From Phreatobacter stygius (GTDB lineage Bacteria > Pseudomonadota > Alphaproteobacteria > Rhizobiales > Phreatobacteraceae), in NCBI RefSeq assembly GCF_005144885.1, contig NZ_CP039690.1:1997001-2061000 (forward strand): a DNA stretch of 64,000 nt, read 5' to 3'. Below the pieces are notes generated by a model. That model saw only the letters and a program-made list of their open reading frames with translations, did no database searches and was not told the DNA's origin. Numbering within the stretch: the first letter of the stretch is position 1; every line of letters starts with the position of its first letter. This document shows, in pieces, positions 45,299-54,281 of this stretch. The position numbers and the translations under genes are program-made.

Positions 45299-46024
45299 TC
45301 AAACGCCCAGATAGGATTTGATTTCGGACTGCCTTGCCGTGATTTCGTCGCCCCGGATCATGTCGACGATGCGCCCGTTCGCCATGACGTAATGACGGTC
45401 GGCAACGGCGGCGGCGAAGCGATAGTTCTGCTCCACCAGGAGGATGGTGTAACGCCGGGCGCGCAGCCGCCTCAGGATGTGGCCGATCTCCTGGACGACC
45501 ACCGGAGCAAGTCCTTCGGTCGGTTCGTCCAGCAGCAGAATGCGCGACCCTGTGCGGAGGATCCTGGCAATGGCCAGCATCTGCTGCTCGCCACCGGACA
45601 GCTTGGTGCCCTGGCTGTTCAGCCGCGCTCGCAGGTTCGGAAAGAGGCCGAGGACGTCGTCCATCGACAGTCCGTCCGGCTGCAGGACCGGTGGAAGAAG
45701 CAGGTTTTCCAGAACCGTCAGCGACGAGAATATGCCGCGGTTCTCGGGACAATAGGCAACGCCCATGCGGGCGATCCGCCGCGCCGGCAATCCGATGGTC
45801 TCGGCACCCGCGATCTCGATCGAACCGGCTCGACCGGGCAGCATGCCCATGATCGCCTTGAGCGTGGTCGATTTGCCCGCGCCGTTGCGGCCCAGAAGCG
45901 TCACCACCTCGCCATCCGCCAAGTCGAGATCGACGCCGTGCAGGACATGACTTTCATCGTACCAGGCATTCAGGTCGCGAACCCTGAGGAGGCAGTCGCG
46001 TCGATCGGCAGCGCTGTCAGTCAT
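45299..46024 (-). CDS. livF: Branched-chain amino-acid-type ABC transporter ATPase LivF
   Basis: A 241-residue ATPase with Walker A GRNGAGKST, signature LSGGEQQMLAIARIL, Walker B RILLLDEPTEGLAP and the short LivF C-terminus. It overlaps livG by 8 bp. It belongs to the Liv-type uptake system of the cluster, whose ligand is probably the pathway substrate. Confidence 0.94.
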   Translation of the reverse strand: MTDSAADRRDCLLRVRDLNAWYDESHVLHGVDLDLADGEVVTLLGRNGAGKSTTLKAIMGMLPGRAGSIEIAGAETIGLPARRIARMGVAYCPENRGIFSSLTVLENLLLPPVLQPDGLSMDDVLGLFPNLRARLNSQGTKLSGGEQQMLAIARILRTGSRILLLDEPTEGLAPVVVQEIGHILRRLRARRYTILLVEQNYRFAAAVADRHYVMANGRIVDMIRGDEITARQSEIKSYLGV

Positions 46025-46805
46025 GGTCGGATCCGATATAGGCTTCCTGAACCTCGGGATTGCTGGAAACAGCCGAATAGTCGCCCTCGGCCAGCACGCG
46101 CCCGCGCGCCAGCACGGTAATCCGGTCGCAAAGAGCGGCCACGACCGGCAGATTGTGTTCGACCATCAGGATGGTGCGGCCCTTCCGGATGCGCATGATG
46201 AGCTGCGAGACGCGCTCGACATCCGCAGCCGACATGCCGGCCATCGGTTCGTCGAGCAGCAGGACCCGCGGCGCCAGGGCCAGTGTCGTCGCCAGTTCGA
46301 GCGCGCGTTTGCGGCCATAGGGCAAGAGCGCCGCATTGACGTTACGGAACTCGACCAGGCCGACCTGTTCGAGAATGGCATCGGCCTCCGCCTCCAGGTC
46401 GGCAAGCGATCGATCGCTTTTCCAGAACTGGAAGATGCGCCGGGTTCGGCTCTGCAGCGCGACACAGACGTTCTGCACGGCGCTCAGGCCCGGAAAGACC
46501 GCCGAGATCTGGAACGATCGGACGAGACCGCGTCGCGCGATATCGGCCGGATCGAGCCTCGTGATCTCGTGCCCGTCGAAAAAGATCTGCCCCGCGGTCG
46601 GCGTGAGAAATTTCGTGATCAGGTTGAAACAGGTCGTCTTGCCGGCGCCGTTCGGGCCGATCAGCGCATGGATGCTGCCTTCCATCACCTGCAGATCCAC
46701 CGCGTCGACGGCGCGGAAGCCCGAAAACTCCATCGCGAGCTGACGGGTCTCGATCATCACCCGGGACGTCGGCCGGCTATCCTTGATCGTCGGCTGCGCG
46801 GACAT
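46017..46805 (-). CDS. livG: Branched-chain amino-acid-type ABC transporter ATPase LivG
   Basis: A 262-residue ATPase with Walker A GPNGAGKTT, a family insertion including FDGHEITRLDPADIARRGLVRSFQ, and Walker B RVLLLDEPMAGM. The signature region reads LLPYGRKRALELATTLAL, lacking the exact LSGGQ, as in some LivG proteins. ATG 46805 overlaps the LivM stop codon by one base. Confidence 0.94.
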   Translation of the reverse strand: MSAQPTIKDSRPTSRVMIETRQLAMEFSGFRAVDAVDLQVMEGSIHALIGPNGAGKTTCFNLITKFLTPTAGQIFFDGHEITRLDPADIARRGLVRSFQISAVFPGLSAVQNVCVALQSRTRRIFQFWKSDRSLADLEAEADAILEQVGLVEFRNVNAALLPYGRKRALELATTLALAPRVLLLDEPMAGMSAADVERVSQLIMRIRKGRTILMVEHNLPVVAALCDRITVLARGRVLAEGDYSAVSSNPEVQEAYIGSDHD

Positions 46806-47794
46806 CACAGCGGCCTTCCGATCTTGCGCGAAATGACGCCGACGATGCCATCCCGGAACAGCAGAACCGAGATCACGAAGATCAGTCCCTGCAGGAAGAC
46901 GACCCATTCGCCGAAACCCGCCAGATAGTTCTGGCTGACCACGATGACGGCCGCACCCACGATCGGGCCGAGGATCGTGCCGACCCCGCCGACCAGCGTC
47001 ATCAGCACGACTTCGCCCGACGTCGAGATGTGGACATCGACAAGCGAGGCGATCTGAAAAACGACCGCCTTCATGGACCCGGCAAGCCCGGAAAGGCCGG
47101 CGGAAATGATGAAGACGGCCAGCTTGTAGAACCTCACATTGAGCCCGAGCGATATCGCGCGGGGCTCATTGCCGCGGATCGCCCGGAGCACCTGCCCGAA
47201 CGGCGAAAATGCCAGCCGGTAGGTGAGCAGCAGCGTGACCAGGAAGACCGTCGCGATGACGAAATACAGGCTCACGTCGTTCTTCAGGTCGATCATCCCG
47301 AAGAGAGTGCCGCGCGGCACATTCTGGATGCCGTCCTCGGCACCGGTGAACGGCGAACGCAGGGCGACGAAATAGATGAGTTGGGCAAGGCCCAGCGTCA
47401 CCATCGTCAAGTAGATGCCCTGTCGGCGGATCGCCAAGGCGCCGAAGACAGCGCCGAGCACAACACCGGTCATCGTTCCCAGTGCGACCGCGGCCTCGGG
47501 CGGCAGACGCCAGACCAAGGCTGCATAAGCCGCGACATAACCGCCTGCGCCGAAAAAGGCGGCGTGGCCGAAGGACAGCAAGCCGCAATGACCAAGCAGA
47601 AGATTGAATGCGATCGCGAACAGGGCGAAGCACAACAGCTTCATCAGGAAGATCGGATAGACGAAGGCGGGCAGGACGATCAGCGCCACGGCCAGCGCCA
47701 GGAATATCCAGCGGAAATGCCGACGGTCCCGGGCCGGATCGGAGATGGCCGCGCGTTGGGGCGCCTCGGTGACGAATGGCGACGAGATGGACAT
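46805..47794 (-). CDS. livM: Branched-chain amino-acid-type ABC transporter permease LivM
   Basis: A 329-residue permease with about nine to ten membrane segments. NLLLGHCGLLSFGHAAFFGAGGYVAAY and RAIRGNEPRAISLGLNVRFYKLAVFIISA are strong LivM markers. It is between LivH and LivG with short gaps. Confidence 0.94.
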   Translation of the reverse strand: MSISSPFVTEAPQRAAISDPARDRRHFRWIFLALAVALIVLPAFVYPIFLMKLLCFALFAIAFNLLLGHCGLLSFGHAAFFGAGGYVAAYAALVWRLPPEAAVALGTMTGVVLGAVFGALAIRRQGIYLTMVTLGLAQLIYFVALRSPFTGAEDGIQNVPRGTLFGMIDLKNDVSLYFVIATVFLVTLLLTYRLAFSPFGQVLRAIRGNEPRAISLGLNVRFYKLAVFIISAGLSGLAGSMKAVVFQIASLVDVHISTSGEVVLMTLVGGVGTILGPIVGAAVIVVSQNYLAGFGEWVVFLQGLIFVISVLLFRDGIVGVISRKIGRPL

Positions 47795-47801
47795 GACTGT
47801 C

Positions 47802-48677
47802 TCAGTACTTTCCCAACAGGCCTGAGGGGCGGATCGTGATGACCACGATCATCGCGACAAAAATGACGACGGAAGACGCCTCCGGATAAAAGATCTTGGT
47901 CAGGCCTTCGAGAATCCCGAGAGAGAACCCGCTGATGATCGAGCCCAGGATCGAGCCCATGCCGCCAATGACCACGACGGCGAAGACGACGCTGAGCATT
48001 TCCACGCCCATTTGCGGACTGATCGTGTAGATCGGCCCGGCGAGCACGCCGGCAAAGCCGGCCAGGGCTGCCCCGGCGCCGAATGTCAGCGTCACCAGCA
48101 TCGGCACATTGACGCCAAAAGCCGAGACCAGGTCCGGGTCTTCGTTGGTGGCCCGCAGGTAAGAACCCAACCGTGTCTTCTCGATCGCATACCAGACCGA
48201 AAAGCAGATCAGGATCGACACCACGATGATCCAGGCGCGATATTTCGGCAGGAAGACGAAGCCGAGGTTCCATCCGCCGCGGAGCTCCGCCGGAATGCCG
48301 TAGGGCAGGCCGGAAGACCCGAACAATCCCTGGAACAGGGACTGCATCATGAGCGCGATGCCGAAGGTCAGAAGCAGGCCGTAGATCGGATCGAGATTGC
48401 GCAGGCGCGAGATCAACAGCCGATCCAGCACCATGCCGAATGCGCCGACGATCAGCGGCGACAGCAGCAGGGCCCACCAGTAGCCGATGCCGAGATGGGC
48501 CAGCAGCAGCCACGCGCACATGGCTCCGAGCATGTAGATCGCGCCATGGGCGAAGTTGATGATGTGCAGGAGACCGAAGATGATCGCCAGGCCAAGGCTC
48601 ATCAGCGCATAGAACGAACCGTTGATCAGGCCGATCAACAATTGCCCGCTGAGAACCTGCGCTGAAATTCCGAACAT
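47802..48677 (-). CDS. livH: Branched-chain amino-acid-type ABC transporter permease LivH
   Basis: A 291-residue permease of about eight membrane segments, starting MFGISAQVLSGQLLIGLINGSFYALMSLGLAIIFG. The motif RATNEDPDLVSAFGVNV and the final GLLGKY are typical of LivH. ATG 48677 gives the usual N-terminus; the in-frame codon at 48725 is not supported. Confidence 0.94.
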   Translation of the reverse strand: MFGISAQVLSGQLLIGLINGSFYALMSLGLAIIFGLLHIINFAHGAIYMLGAMCAWLLLAHLGIGYWWALLLSPLIVGAFGMVLDRLLISRLRNLDPIYGLLLTFGIALMMQSLFQGLFGSSGLPYGIPAELRGGWNLGFVFLPKYRAWIIVVSILICFSVWYAIEKTRLGSYLRATNEDPDLVSAFGVNVPMLVTLTFGAGAALAGFAGVLAGPIYTISPQMGVEMLSVVFAVVVIGGMGSILGSIISGFSLGILEGLTKIFYPEASSVVIFVAMIVVITIRPSGLLGKY

Positions 48678-48758
48678 GATTGCTACGCGCGCTCCTGGAT
48701 CGCTGGTCGGCAGGGCCGGCGGCACCGCCGGCCCTCGCTTCGGTGTTGGCTGGGCGGA

Positions 48759-49967
48759 CTACCGCAGCAAGGGGCAGGCGCTTTCGGCCAGCGGCCGGAA
48801 GGCGTCGTCGGCAGCCACCCTGGTGACCAGGCTGACCGCGTCCCACGGCGCCGTGCTCGGATCCGCCGGCCCCTTGGCGCGCATGAGATACATCTCGTGC
48901 ATCATGCGGCCGTCGCGGCGAACCCGCCCCGACGGGGTGAAATTGTCCGAGATCGTCATCTCGTGGAGGTTCTTCAGCACGGCCGCCGCGCTGTCGGTCT
49001 TGGCCGCCTCGATCGCCTTCAGATAGGACCGGACCGCGGAATAGACGCCGGCATGCGCCTGGCCCGGATTGGAGCCGCGGCGACGGTTGAATTCACGCGC
49101 CAGCTGGCGCGTGCCGTCGTTCAGGTCCCAATAGAAGGCGTCGATATAGTGAAGGCCTTCGGCATCCTCGCGACCGAGCGCCAGGATGTCGACCATGGTG
49201 ATGGCGGGGCCGACGATGCGCAGCGTGTCGCCTTTGATGCCGAACTCCCTGGCCTGCTTGACGGCGCGGACGAAGTCGGTCCCGGAATTGGCAAAGACCA
49301 GCACATTGGCGCCGGAGGCCTGCGCCTGCATGATGAAGGACGAATAGTCATTGTTGCCGGTGGGATGCCAGATGGTGCCGACGACCTGTCCGCCGCGCGT
49401 GGCAATCGTCTTGGTCATCACCTCGACCAGCGAGCGGCCGAAGGCGCTGTCCATGCCGATGAAGAACCATTTCGTGCCGCCGCTGGCACTGACCGCGTTC
49501 GCCATGGAACGGCCGGTGGCATAGGTGTCATAGGTCCAATGGATGCCGTTGGGCGAGCAGCTGTCATTGGTCAGCCGGTCGGTTCCGGGCCCGGAGAACA
49601 GGACGACCCGGTTCTTTTCCTTGACCAATTCCTGTACGGCCAATGCAACCGCCGAACTTCCGAGGTCGACGATGGCGTCGACCTGTTCGACGTCAAGCCA
49701 TCGACGCGCGATGTTCAGGCCGACATCCGGCTTGTTCTGGTGATCGGCGGAGACCAGCACGATCGGGACGCCGCCGATATTGCCACCGAATTCGTCGATG
49801 GCCATTTGTGCCGCGGCGACCGAGCCGGCGCCGGTCTGATGCGAGAACGGCCCGGACATGTCGGTGAGAACGCCGATCTTGATGACGTTGTCGGACATCT
49901 GGGCCGAGGCGACCCCGGCCAGCAGGGTGCCGAACGCCAGGACGCAGGTTCGAAGAATTCTTTTCAT
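48759..49967 (-). CDS. Liv-type periplasmic substrate-binding protein
   Basis: A 402-residue receptor (Peripla_BP_6). The signal peptide is about 1-23 (cleavage after VASAQ). IKIGVLTDMSGPFSHQTGAGSVAAAQMAIDEFGG is the family opening. The start at 49967 is preceded by GGGAGG. It delivers the substrate to LivHMGF. Receptors of this family bind amino acids, amides, urea and aromatic acids, so the name does not fix the ligand. Confidence 0.93.
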   Translation of the reverse strand: MKRILRTCVLAFGTLLAGVASAQMSDNVIKIGVLTDMSGPFSHQTGAGSVAAAQMAIDEFGGNIGGVPIVLVSADHQNKPDVGLNIARRWLDVEQVDAIVDLGSSAVALAVQELVKEKNRVVLFSGPGTDRLTNDSCSPNGIHWTYDTYATGRSMANAVSASGGTKWFFIGMDSAFGRSLVEVMTKTIATRGGQVVGTIWHPTGNNDYSSFIMQAQASGANVLVFANSGTDFVRAVKQAREFGIKGDTLRIVGPAITMVDILALGREDAEGLHYIDAFYWDLNDGTRQLAREFNRRRGSNPGQAHAGVYSAVRSYLKAIEAAKTDSAAAVLKNLHEMTISDNFTPSGRVRRDGRMMHEMYLMRAKGPADPSTAPWDAVSLVTRVAADDAFRPLAESACPLLR

Positions 49968-50022
49968 TGTTTCCTCCCGAGATGAATGGCTGGATGCCGC
50001 CGCGAGCCGGATGGCGCGCCGG

Positions 50023-50793
50023 CTACAGGCGGCCTCCGTCGATGACAAAATCCGCGCCGGTCACGAACGCCGCCTCGTCCGAGGCCAGATACAGGGTCAA
50101 GGCAGCGACTTCCTCGGGCCGGCCAAGACGCTTCGCCACCCGGCCCTCGCTCAGTCCGGCCATGACCTTGTCCTGCTGCGGCCGCGACATGTTTGAAATG
50201 AAGGCGCGCGGCATCGGCGTATCGATCGCGCCCGGCAAGATCGAGTTCACCCGGATCGGCGCGAGCTCGATCGCCGCAACCCGCGACATCATCTGGACCG
50301 CCGCCTTGGAGGCGGAATAGGCGCTCATATTGGCCGTCGGCTTGGTCGCCGCCCCCGACGACATGTTGATGATCGCGCCGCCATCGGTCATCAGCGGCGC
50401 CAAGGCCCGCATCAGCAGAAACGGACCGGTGACATTGACCGCCATCAGACGGTCGAGATCGGCGCGGCTCGTCTCCATGAGCGGTTTGCCGATCATCACT
50501 CCGGCATTGTTGACCAGGATGTCGAGCCGCCCCCAAGTCTCCCTGAGGTGGTCGCCGAAACCGGCGACAGCGGTCTCCGAGGTCACGTCCAGGTCATAGC
50601 CCCGGCAGCGCCTTGCCGCGTCGTCATGACCGTCGCCGGCCCAGTCGCTGAACATCCCCTCGTCGGCGCCGATATCCGCGCCGACCACCCTCGCCCCCTC
50701 GAGGGCGAAGCGTTTGCAGATTGCCATTCCGATGCCACCGCGGGCACCGGTCACGACAACGGTCTTGCCACTGAGGGCCTGGCTCATCCGCAT
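50023..50793 (-). CDS. Short-chain dehydrogenase/reductase (SDR)
   Basis: A classical SDR of about 256 residues. The cofactor site is VTGARGGIGMAI, followed by NNAGV. The active site is S (NMSSGAATKPTA), then Y-x-x-x-K in AYSASKAA. The C-terminal YLASDEAAFVTGADFVIDGG is standard. GGGGA sits six bases before ATG 50793, which is preferred to 50799 and 50787. It probably oxidises an alcohol or reduces a carbonyl in the cluster's pathway. Confidence 0.9.
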   Translation of the reverse strand: MRMSQALSGKTVVVTGARGGIGMAICKRFALEGARVVGADIGADEGMFSDWAGDGHDDAARRCRGYDLDVTSETAVAGFGDHLRETWGRLDILVNNAGVMIGKPLMETSRADLDRLMAVNVTGPFLLMRALAPLMTDGGAIINMSSGAATKPTANMSAYSASKAAVQMMSRVAAIELAPIRVNSILPGAIDTPMPRAFISNMSRPQQDKVMAGLSEGRVAKRLGRPEEVAALTLYLASDEAAFVTGADFVIDGGRL

Positions 50794-50806
50794 CACCATT
50801 CCCCGC

Positions 50807-51925
50807 TCAATGTCTCAATCCGCTTTGCTTCAGCAAGGGCATCACCTTGTCGCGGAAATAGGTGAGCTCGGATGCGTAGTCGACGAAGTACATGACCAGG
50901 CCATGCACGCCGCGCCCGGCATAGTCGTTCATCTGATCGACGATCTGCTCCGGCGTGCCGATCAGCGGGTGCGTGCCGTAACCCGCCACGAACCTGCGCG
51001 CGCGCTCCTCGAAACCCTGTTTGAACGAGCCGCTTTCGATGCCGAGCGTCGCCATCATGCTGCGCGCGGCCTCCCAATCGCCGTGATCGAGAATGCTCTG
51101 AAACGCCGCCTGGGCCTCCGCCTCGGTGTCGCGACAGACCACCAGCGCCGAGCACATCAGGGCGACATCGCGGTCATATTCCTTGTCGGCGCGCGCCTTG
51201 ACGCTCAACAGGCGCTCGATGTCGTCAGGCCGCGACGGCGAGCCGAAGCTGATGTCGACATTGCGCGCGGTGAATTCGATGCCGGCCGGCGAGGTGCCGG
51301 CATTGACCAGAACCGGACCGGGCCGCTGCAGCGGCTTGGGGCTCGATTCCAGTCCCGCCAGATCGAAATATTGGCCCTTGAAATCGAACTCACCCGGGTC
51401 GGTCCACAGCCGCTTGACCACCTCCAGCCATTCCTCGCCGTAGCGATAGCGATCGTCGTGTTCACGCAGGCCGGTGCCGAACATTGCCATTTCGGAACGA
51501 AACCAGCCCATCACCACGTTGAGGCCGAACCGCCCGTTCGAAATGTGATCGATGGTTGCCGCCTGTTTGGCCGCCACGACGGGATGCGTGAGGCCAACGT
51601 GGGAGGTCGCGAAGCACATGATCCTGTCGGTTGCCTCCGCCATCCCGGCCGCCCAGGTGTAGACGTCGAAATTTGTGCCGTTGTGGTTGGACTGGCCGCC
51701 CTGGCCCTTCCATCGGCCGATCGGCAAGGCCACTTCCAGGCCCATCCTGTCGGCAAGCTGGATGATGTTGCGGTTCTGCTGCCAGGACATCTGATGCTCG
51801 GTCGGCAAGGTCGTAATGACGCTGCCGCCGCTGCAGTTCATGGCGAACACGCCCAGCTTGAGCTTTTGATCATTGAAGATCGGAATGTTCTGGCGCCGGT
51901 ATTCGCGCAATTCTTCGCGGTTCAT
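50807..51925 (-). CDS. Luciferase-like flavin monooxygenase, RutA-like
   Basis: A 372-residue class C two-component monooxygenase. Its pattern (QAATIDHISNGRFGLNVVMGWFRSEM, then DDRYRYGEEW, and FDFKGQYFDLAG with NAGTSPAG) follows the RutA/SsuD/DszA type. RutA opens the uracil ring at an amide bond with an FMN peroxide, so ring or amide opening is a fair guess. Reduced FMN would come from the reductase at 43779-44348. It sits between the isochorismatase-like gene and the SDR. Confidence 0.88.
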   Translation of the reverse strand: MNREELREYRRQNIPIFNDQKLKLGVFAMNCSGGSVITTLPTEHQMSWQQNRNIIQLADRMGLEVALPIGRWKGQGGQSNHNGTNFDVYTWAAGMAEATDRIMCFATSHVGLTHPVVAAKQAATIDHISNGRFGLNVVMGWFRSEMAMFGTGLREHDDRYRYGEEWLEVVKRLWTDPGEFDFKGQYFDLAGLESSPKPLQRPGPVLVNAGTSPAGIEFTARNVDISFGSPSRPDDIERLLSVKARADKEYDRDVALMCSALVVCRDTEAEAQAAFQSILDHGDWEAARSMMATLGIESGSFKQGFEERARRFVAGYGTHPLIGTPEQIVDQMNDYAGRGVHGLVMYFVDYASELTYFRDKVMPLLKQSGLRH

Positions 51926-51977
51926 GATTTTGGCTCCGTGCCATCCGTCGTGACGCTGGAAGGCCGTGACGGGAACA

Positions 51978-52556
51978 TCAGCCGAACGACACGGCGTCGG
52001 AGGTGGTGATCGCGCAGAACCGGCCGAGCATCGCGATCGAGTCCTCGTGTTCCTTCGCCGTCGCCGCCGCGCAGCAATCCTCGACCACGACGCAGTGGTA
52101 ATCGCGGTCGTGAGCCTCGCGAATGCCGGCCTGGACGACCGCGGCCGTCGACACGCCCGACATCACGAGGCGCGTCATGCCATGGGCGCGCAGGAAGACT
52201 TCGAGGTTCGTGCCGTAGAACGGGCTGACCCGGTGCTTGGTCACCAGGAGATCGGTCTCGCGACGGTCGAGATCGGGATGAATCTCGGTTCCCCAGGAGT
52301 CCAGCTTGAGAATCCCGTATGTCTTGATCGCGTTGAACATCGGCGAGGTCGACGAGCATTCGCGGTAGTCGCTGGAGAAGCCGACCCGCACAAAGACAAC
52401 GGGAGCCTCAGCCGCTCGCGCCTTTTCGATCACGGCCGCCGTATTGGCGAGCACATTGCGACCGCGGACCTGCTCACCGAGCGGTCCGGCGCCGTTCGGC
52501 CCGTCCTTGTGGACCAGATCGTTCTGCAGATCGAGAACGAGATATGCTGACGACAT
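51978..52556 (-). CDS. Isochorismatase-fold protein lacking the catalytic cysteine
   Basis: A 192-residue protein, first gene of the twelve-gene cluster. Of the family triad, D9 (LVLDLQNDL) and K107 (VTKHRVSPFYGT) are present. The position usually held by cysteine (G-x-x-T-x-x-C) reads GVSTAAV, so V140 replaces it. Amidohydrolase relatives such as RutB and NicF need that cysteine, while true isochorismatases do without. It may therefore catalyse a non-amidase hydrolysis or be inactive. ATG 52556 directs the divergent transcript away from the IclR gene. Confidence 0.85.
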   Translation of the reverse strand: MSSAYLVLDLQNDLVHKDGPNGAGPLGEQVRGRNVLANTAAVIEKARAAEAPVVFVRVGFSSDYRECSSTSPMFNAIKTYGILKLDSWGTEIHPDLDRRETDLLVTKHRVSPFYGTNLEVFLRAHGMTRLVMSGVSTAAVVQAGIREAHDRDYHCVVVEDCCAAATAKEHEDSIAMLGRFCAITTSDAVSFG

Positions 52557-52778
52557 CGGATTACTTCCTTCACGGGACAGCCGGCCACGCCGCGCCTGTT
52601 GCGCGGTCAGCGGAGCTGACGGTTTGTGGTGGGCCGTGCGAGCACGGCGAGCGGTGGTGCGGGGTTACGGCACGCGCCTGGAGCGACGGCGCGGCCGGCC
52701 GGCTGTCGCGACCTGCAGGTCTTGCTGATGGCCCTGAACGGCGTTTCCCGAGTGAGGAGTCATTGAGCTCTCTTTTTT

Positions 52779-52793
52779 TGGAATTGATTTCCA
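52779..52793. promoter_or_regulatory. Putative IclR operator 1
   Basis: TGGAA-TTGAT-TTCCA within TTGGAATTGATTTCCAT. It lies 223 bp before the first cluster gene and shares 15 of 17 bases with operator 2. Confidence 0.7.
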
Positions 52794-52962
52794 TTATTTC
52801 TGATGGCGAGCGGCGACATTGTCAACCCCTGCGACAGGAAACTTCGGCGCCGCAACCGCTGGCCCGACGATCCGTTCGAATTAGCCATCTAATATCAAAT
52901 AGATAACCGATCGACGGCGCGCCGGGCCGGTCGTGGCAAAAGCCTGGATTTGCGCCAGGTAT

Positions 52963-52977
52963 TGGAATACATTTCCA
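52963..52977. promoter_or_regulatory. Putative IclR operator 2
   Basis: TGGAA-TACAT-TTCCA within TTGGAATACATTTCCAT, 48 bp before the iclR start codon. Its position suits autorepression. Confidence 0.7.
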
Positions 52978-53024
52978 TCGCGCCGGGCCTTGTGCCCCGC
53001 TTTTGCCAACCGCAAGATCACGTC

Positions 53025-53867
53025 ATGGCCATCAAGAGCAGCACGCCGCCCGCCACGAGATCGAAGGTCCGCCAGGGCGGGAGCGGCAACGATCTGACCG
53101 GTGACAATGCGGATGACAGCCAGGTCATTGCCGCTTTGGCCCGCGGGCTGGAGGTCCTGGGCGCCTTTCATCTGGGCGACCGCCAGCTCGGCAATCACGA
53201 GCTTGCGACCCGAACCGGATTGCCCAAGGCGACCGTCTCGCGGATCACCTTCACCCTCGCCAAAAGCGGCTTCCTGTCGTTCGACCAGCGGCAGCGGATG
53301 TATCATTTGGGTCCCAAGGCGCTGAACCTCGGATTCGTGGCGCGGGCCGACGCGGATATTCGCGGCAATCTCCGGCCGATGATGCAGCAGTTCGCCAACG
53401 AAACCGGGCTGAACATCGGGCTCGGCGTTCGCGACAAGGATTCGATGCTTTACATCGACACCTGGGAGGGAACCGCGCTGGTCGGCCTGAAGGTCTATCC
53501 GGGCTTCCGGATTCCCTTTTTCACCACGGCCATGGGGCGAGCCTATCTGGCCGCCCTCACCCAGGGCGAGCTGCAGCTTCAGTTGGGTGAGCTTGCCCGG
53601 CAGATGGTCAATGACGGCCTGTCCAGAGAGGACGTCGACAAGCAGATCGACCACTACCAGCAGTATGGCTTCGCGATAAGCCTCGGTGATTGGGTCGAGG
53701 ACATCGGAACCATCGCAGTGCCGTTCAGCCGCCCCGATCGGCGGCAGATCTATGTCATCAGCGTCGGCGGCCCGATCTATCGCATGACGAGGTCGGTGAT
53801 ATATGACGAGCTCGGCCCCAGGCTGATCGCGTTTCGCAACAGCATTGAGAGCAGTACGATATTCTAG
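53025..53867 (+). CDS. IclR-family transcriptional regulator
   Basis: A 280-residue IclR regulator. The winged helix spans about residues 35-90 (ALARGLEVLGAFHLGDRQLGNHELATRTGLPKATVSRI), and the effector domain follows, with IGLGVRDKDSMLYIDTWEG and GFAISLGDWVEDIGTIAVPF. ATG 53025 is preferred; the open frame to 52950 crosses operator 2. It is divergent from the twelve-gene catabolic cluster and probably controls it by sensing a pathway compound. Confidence 0.9.
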   Translation: MAIKSSTPPATRSKVRQGGSGNDLTGDNADDSQVIAALARGLEVLGAFHLGDRQLGNHELATRTGLPKATVSRITFTLAKSGFLSFDQRQRMYHLGPKALNLGFVARADADIRGNLRPMMQQFANETGLNIGLGVRDKDSMLYIDTWEGTALVGLKVYPGFRIPFFTTAMGRAYLAALTQGELQLQLGELARQMVNDGLSREDVDKQIDHYQQYGFAISLGDWVEDIGTIAVPFSRPDRRQIYVISVGGPIYRMTRSVIYDELGPRLIAFRNSIESSTIF

Positions 53868-53876
53868 GTCGTGTCC

Positions 53877-54236
53877 TCAGCCTCGCCCGGCATGCACGAG
53901 AATGTTGACGAGCTTGCCGAAGGGGTCGCGGACGTAGAAACGCCTGACGCCCCAGGGCTCGTCCGCCGGCCCATATGCGATCGGAAAACCGGCGTCCTTC
54001 ATGCCTTGGAGCGCGGCGTCGAGATCGTCGACTTCGATCGACAGATCCGGCGTCGGCGTGCCCGAGCCGCCCTGCGAGGCGATGCTGACCTGGACACTCA
54101 TCGCCTGGTCCGAGCCATAGGTTGCGATCCAGCCGTGATCCATCAGGAGATCGAGGCCGAGCACATCCTGGTAGAAGCGTTTAGCCACCGAAACATCCGC
54201 CGCACCAAGATTGGCGACGATCCGCTTGACCCTCAT
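53877..54236 (-). CDS. VOC-superfamily protein (glyoxalase/bleomycin-resistance fold)
   Basis: A 119-residue single-chain VOC protein, normally a dimer around a metal site. AAD-x-SVAKRFYQDVLGLDLLMDHG and VRRFYVRDPFGKLVNILVHAG mark the paired beta-alpha-beta-beta-beta units. ATG 54236 has GAGG upstream; 54254 is the alternative. It is convergent with iclR and 45 bp from the antiporter gene. Substrate unknown. Confidence 0.85.
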   Translation of the reverse strand: MRVKRIVANLGAADVSVAKRFYQDVLGLDLLMDHGWIATYGSDQAMSVQVSIASQGGSGTPTPDLSIEVDDLDAALQGMKDAGFPIAYGPADEPWGVRRFYVRDPFGKLVNILVHAGRG

Positions 54237-54281
54237 GTCCGACCTCTTGGCCATGCTCCGCCGCGCTTGCCGGCACCCCGG

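Larger units (their letters stand above)
52557..53024. other. Divergent control region between the catabolic cluster and iclR
   Basis: This 468-bp stretch has no credible gene. It has a lower-GC core at 52760-52805 and two near-identical palindromes, one on each side. The GC-rich part at 52580-52740 shows nothing recognisable. Confidence 0.6.
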
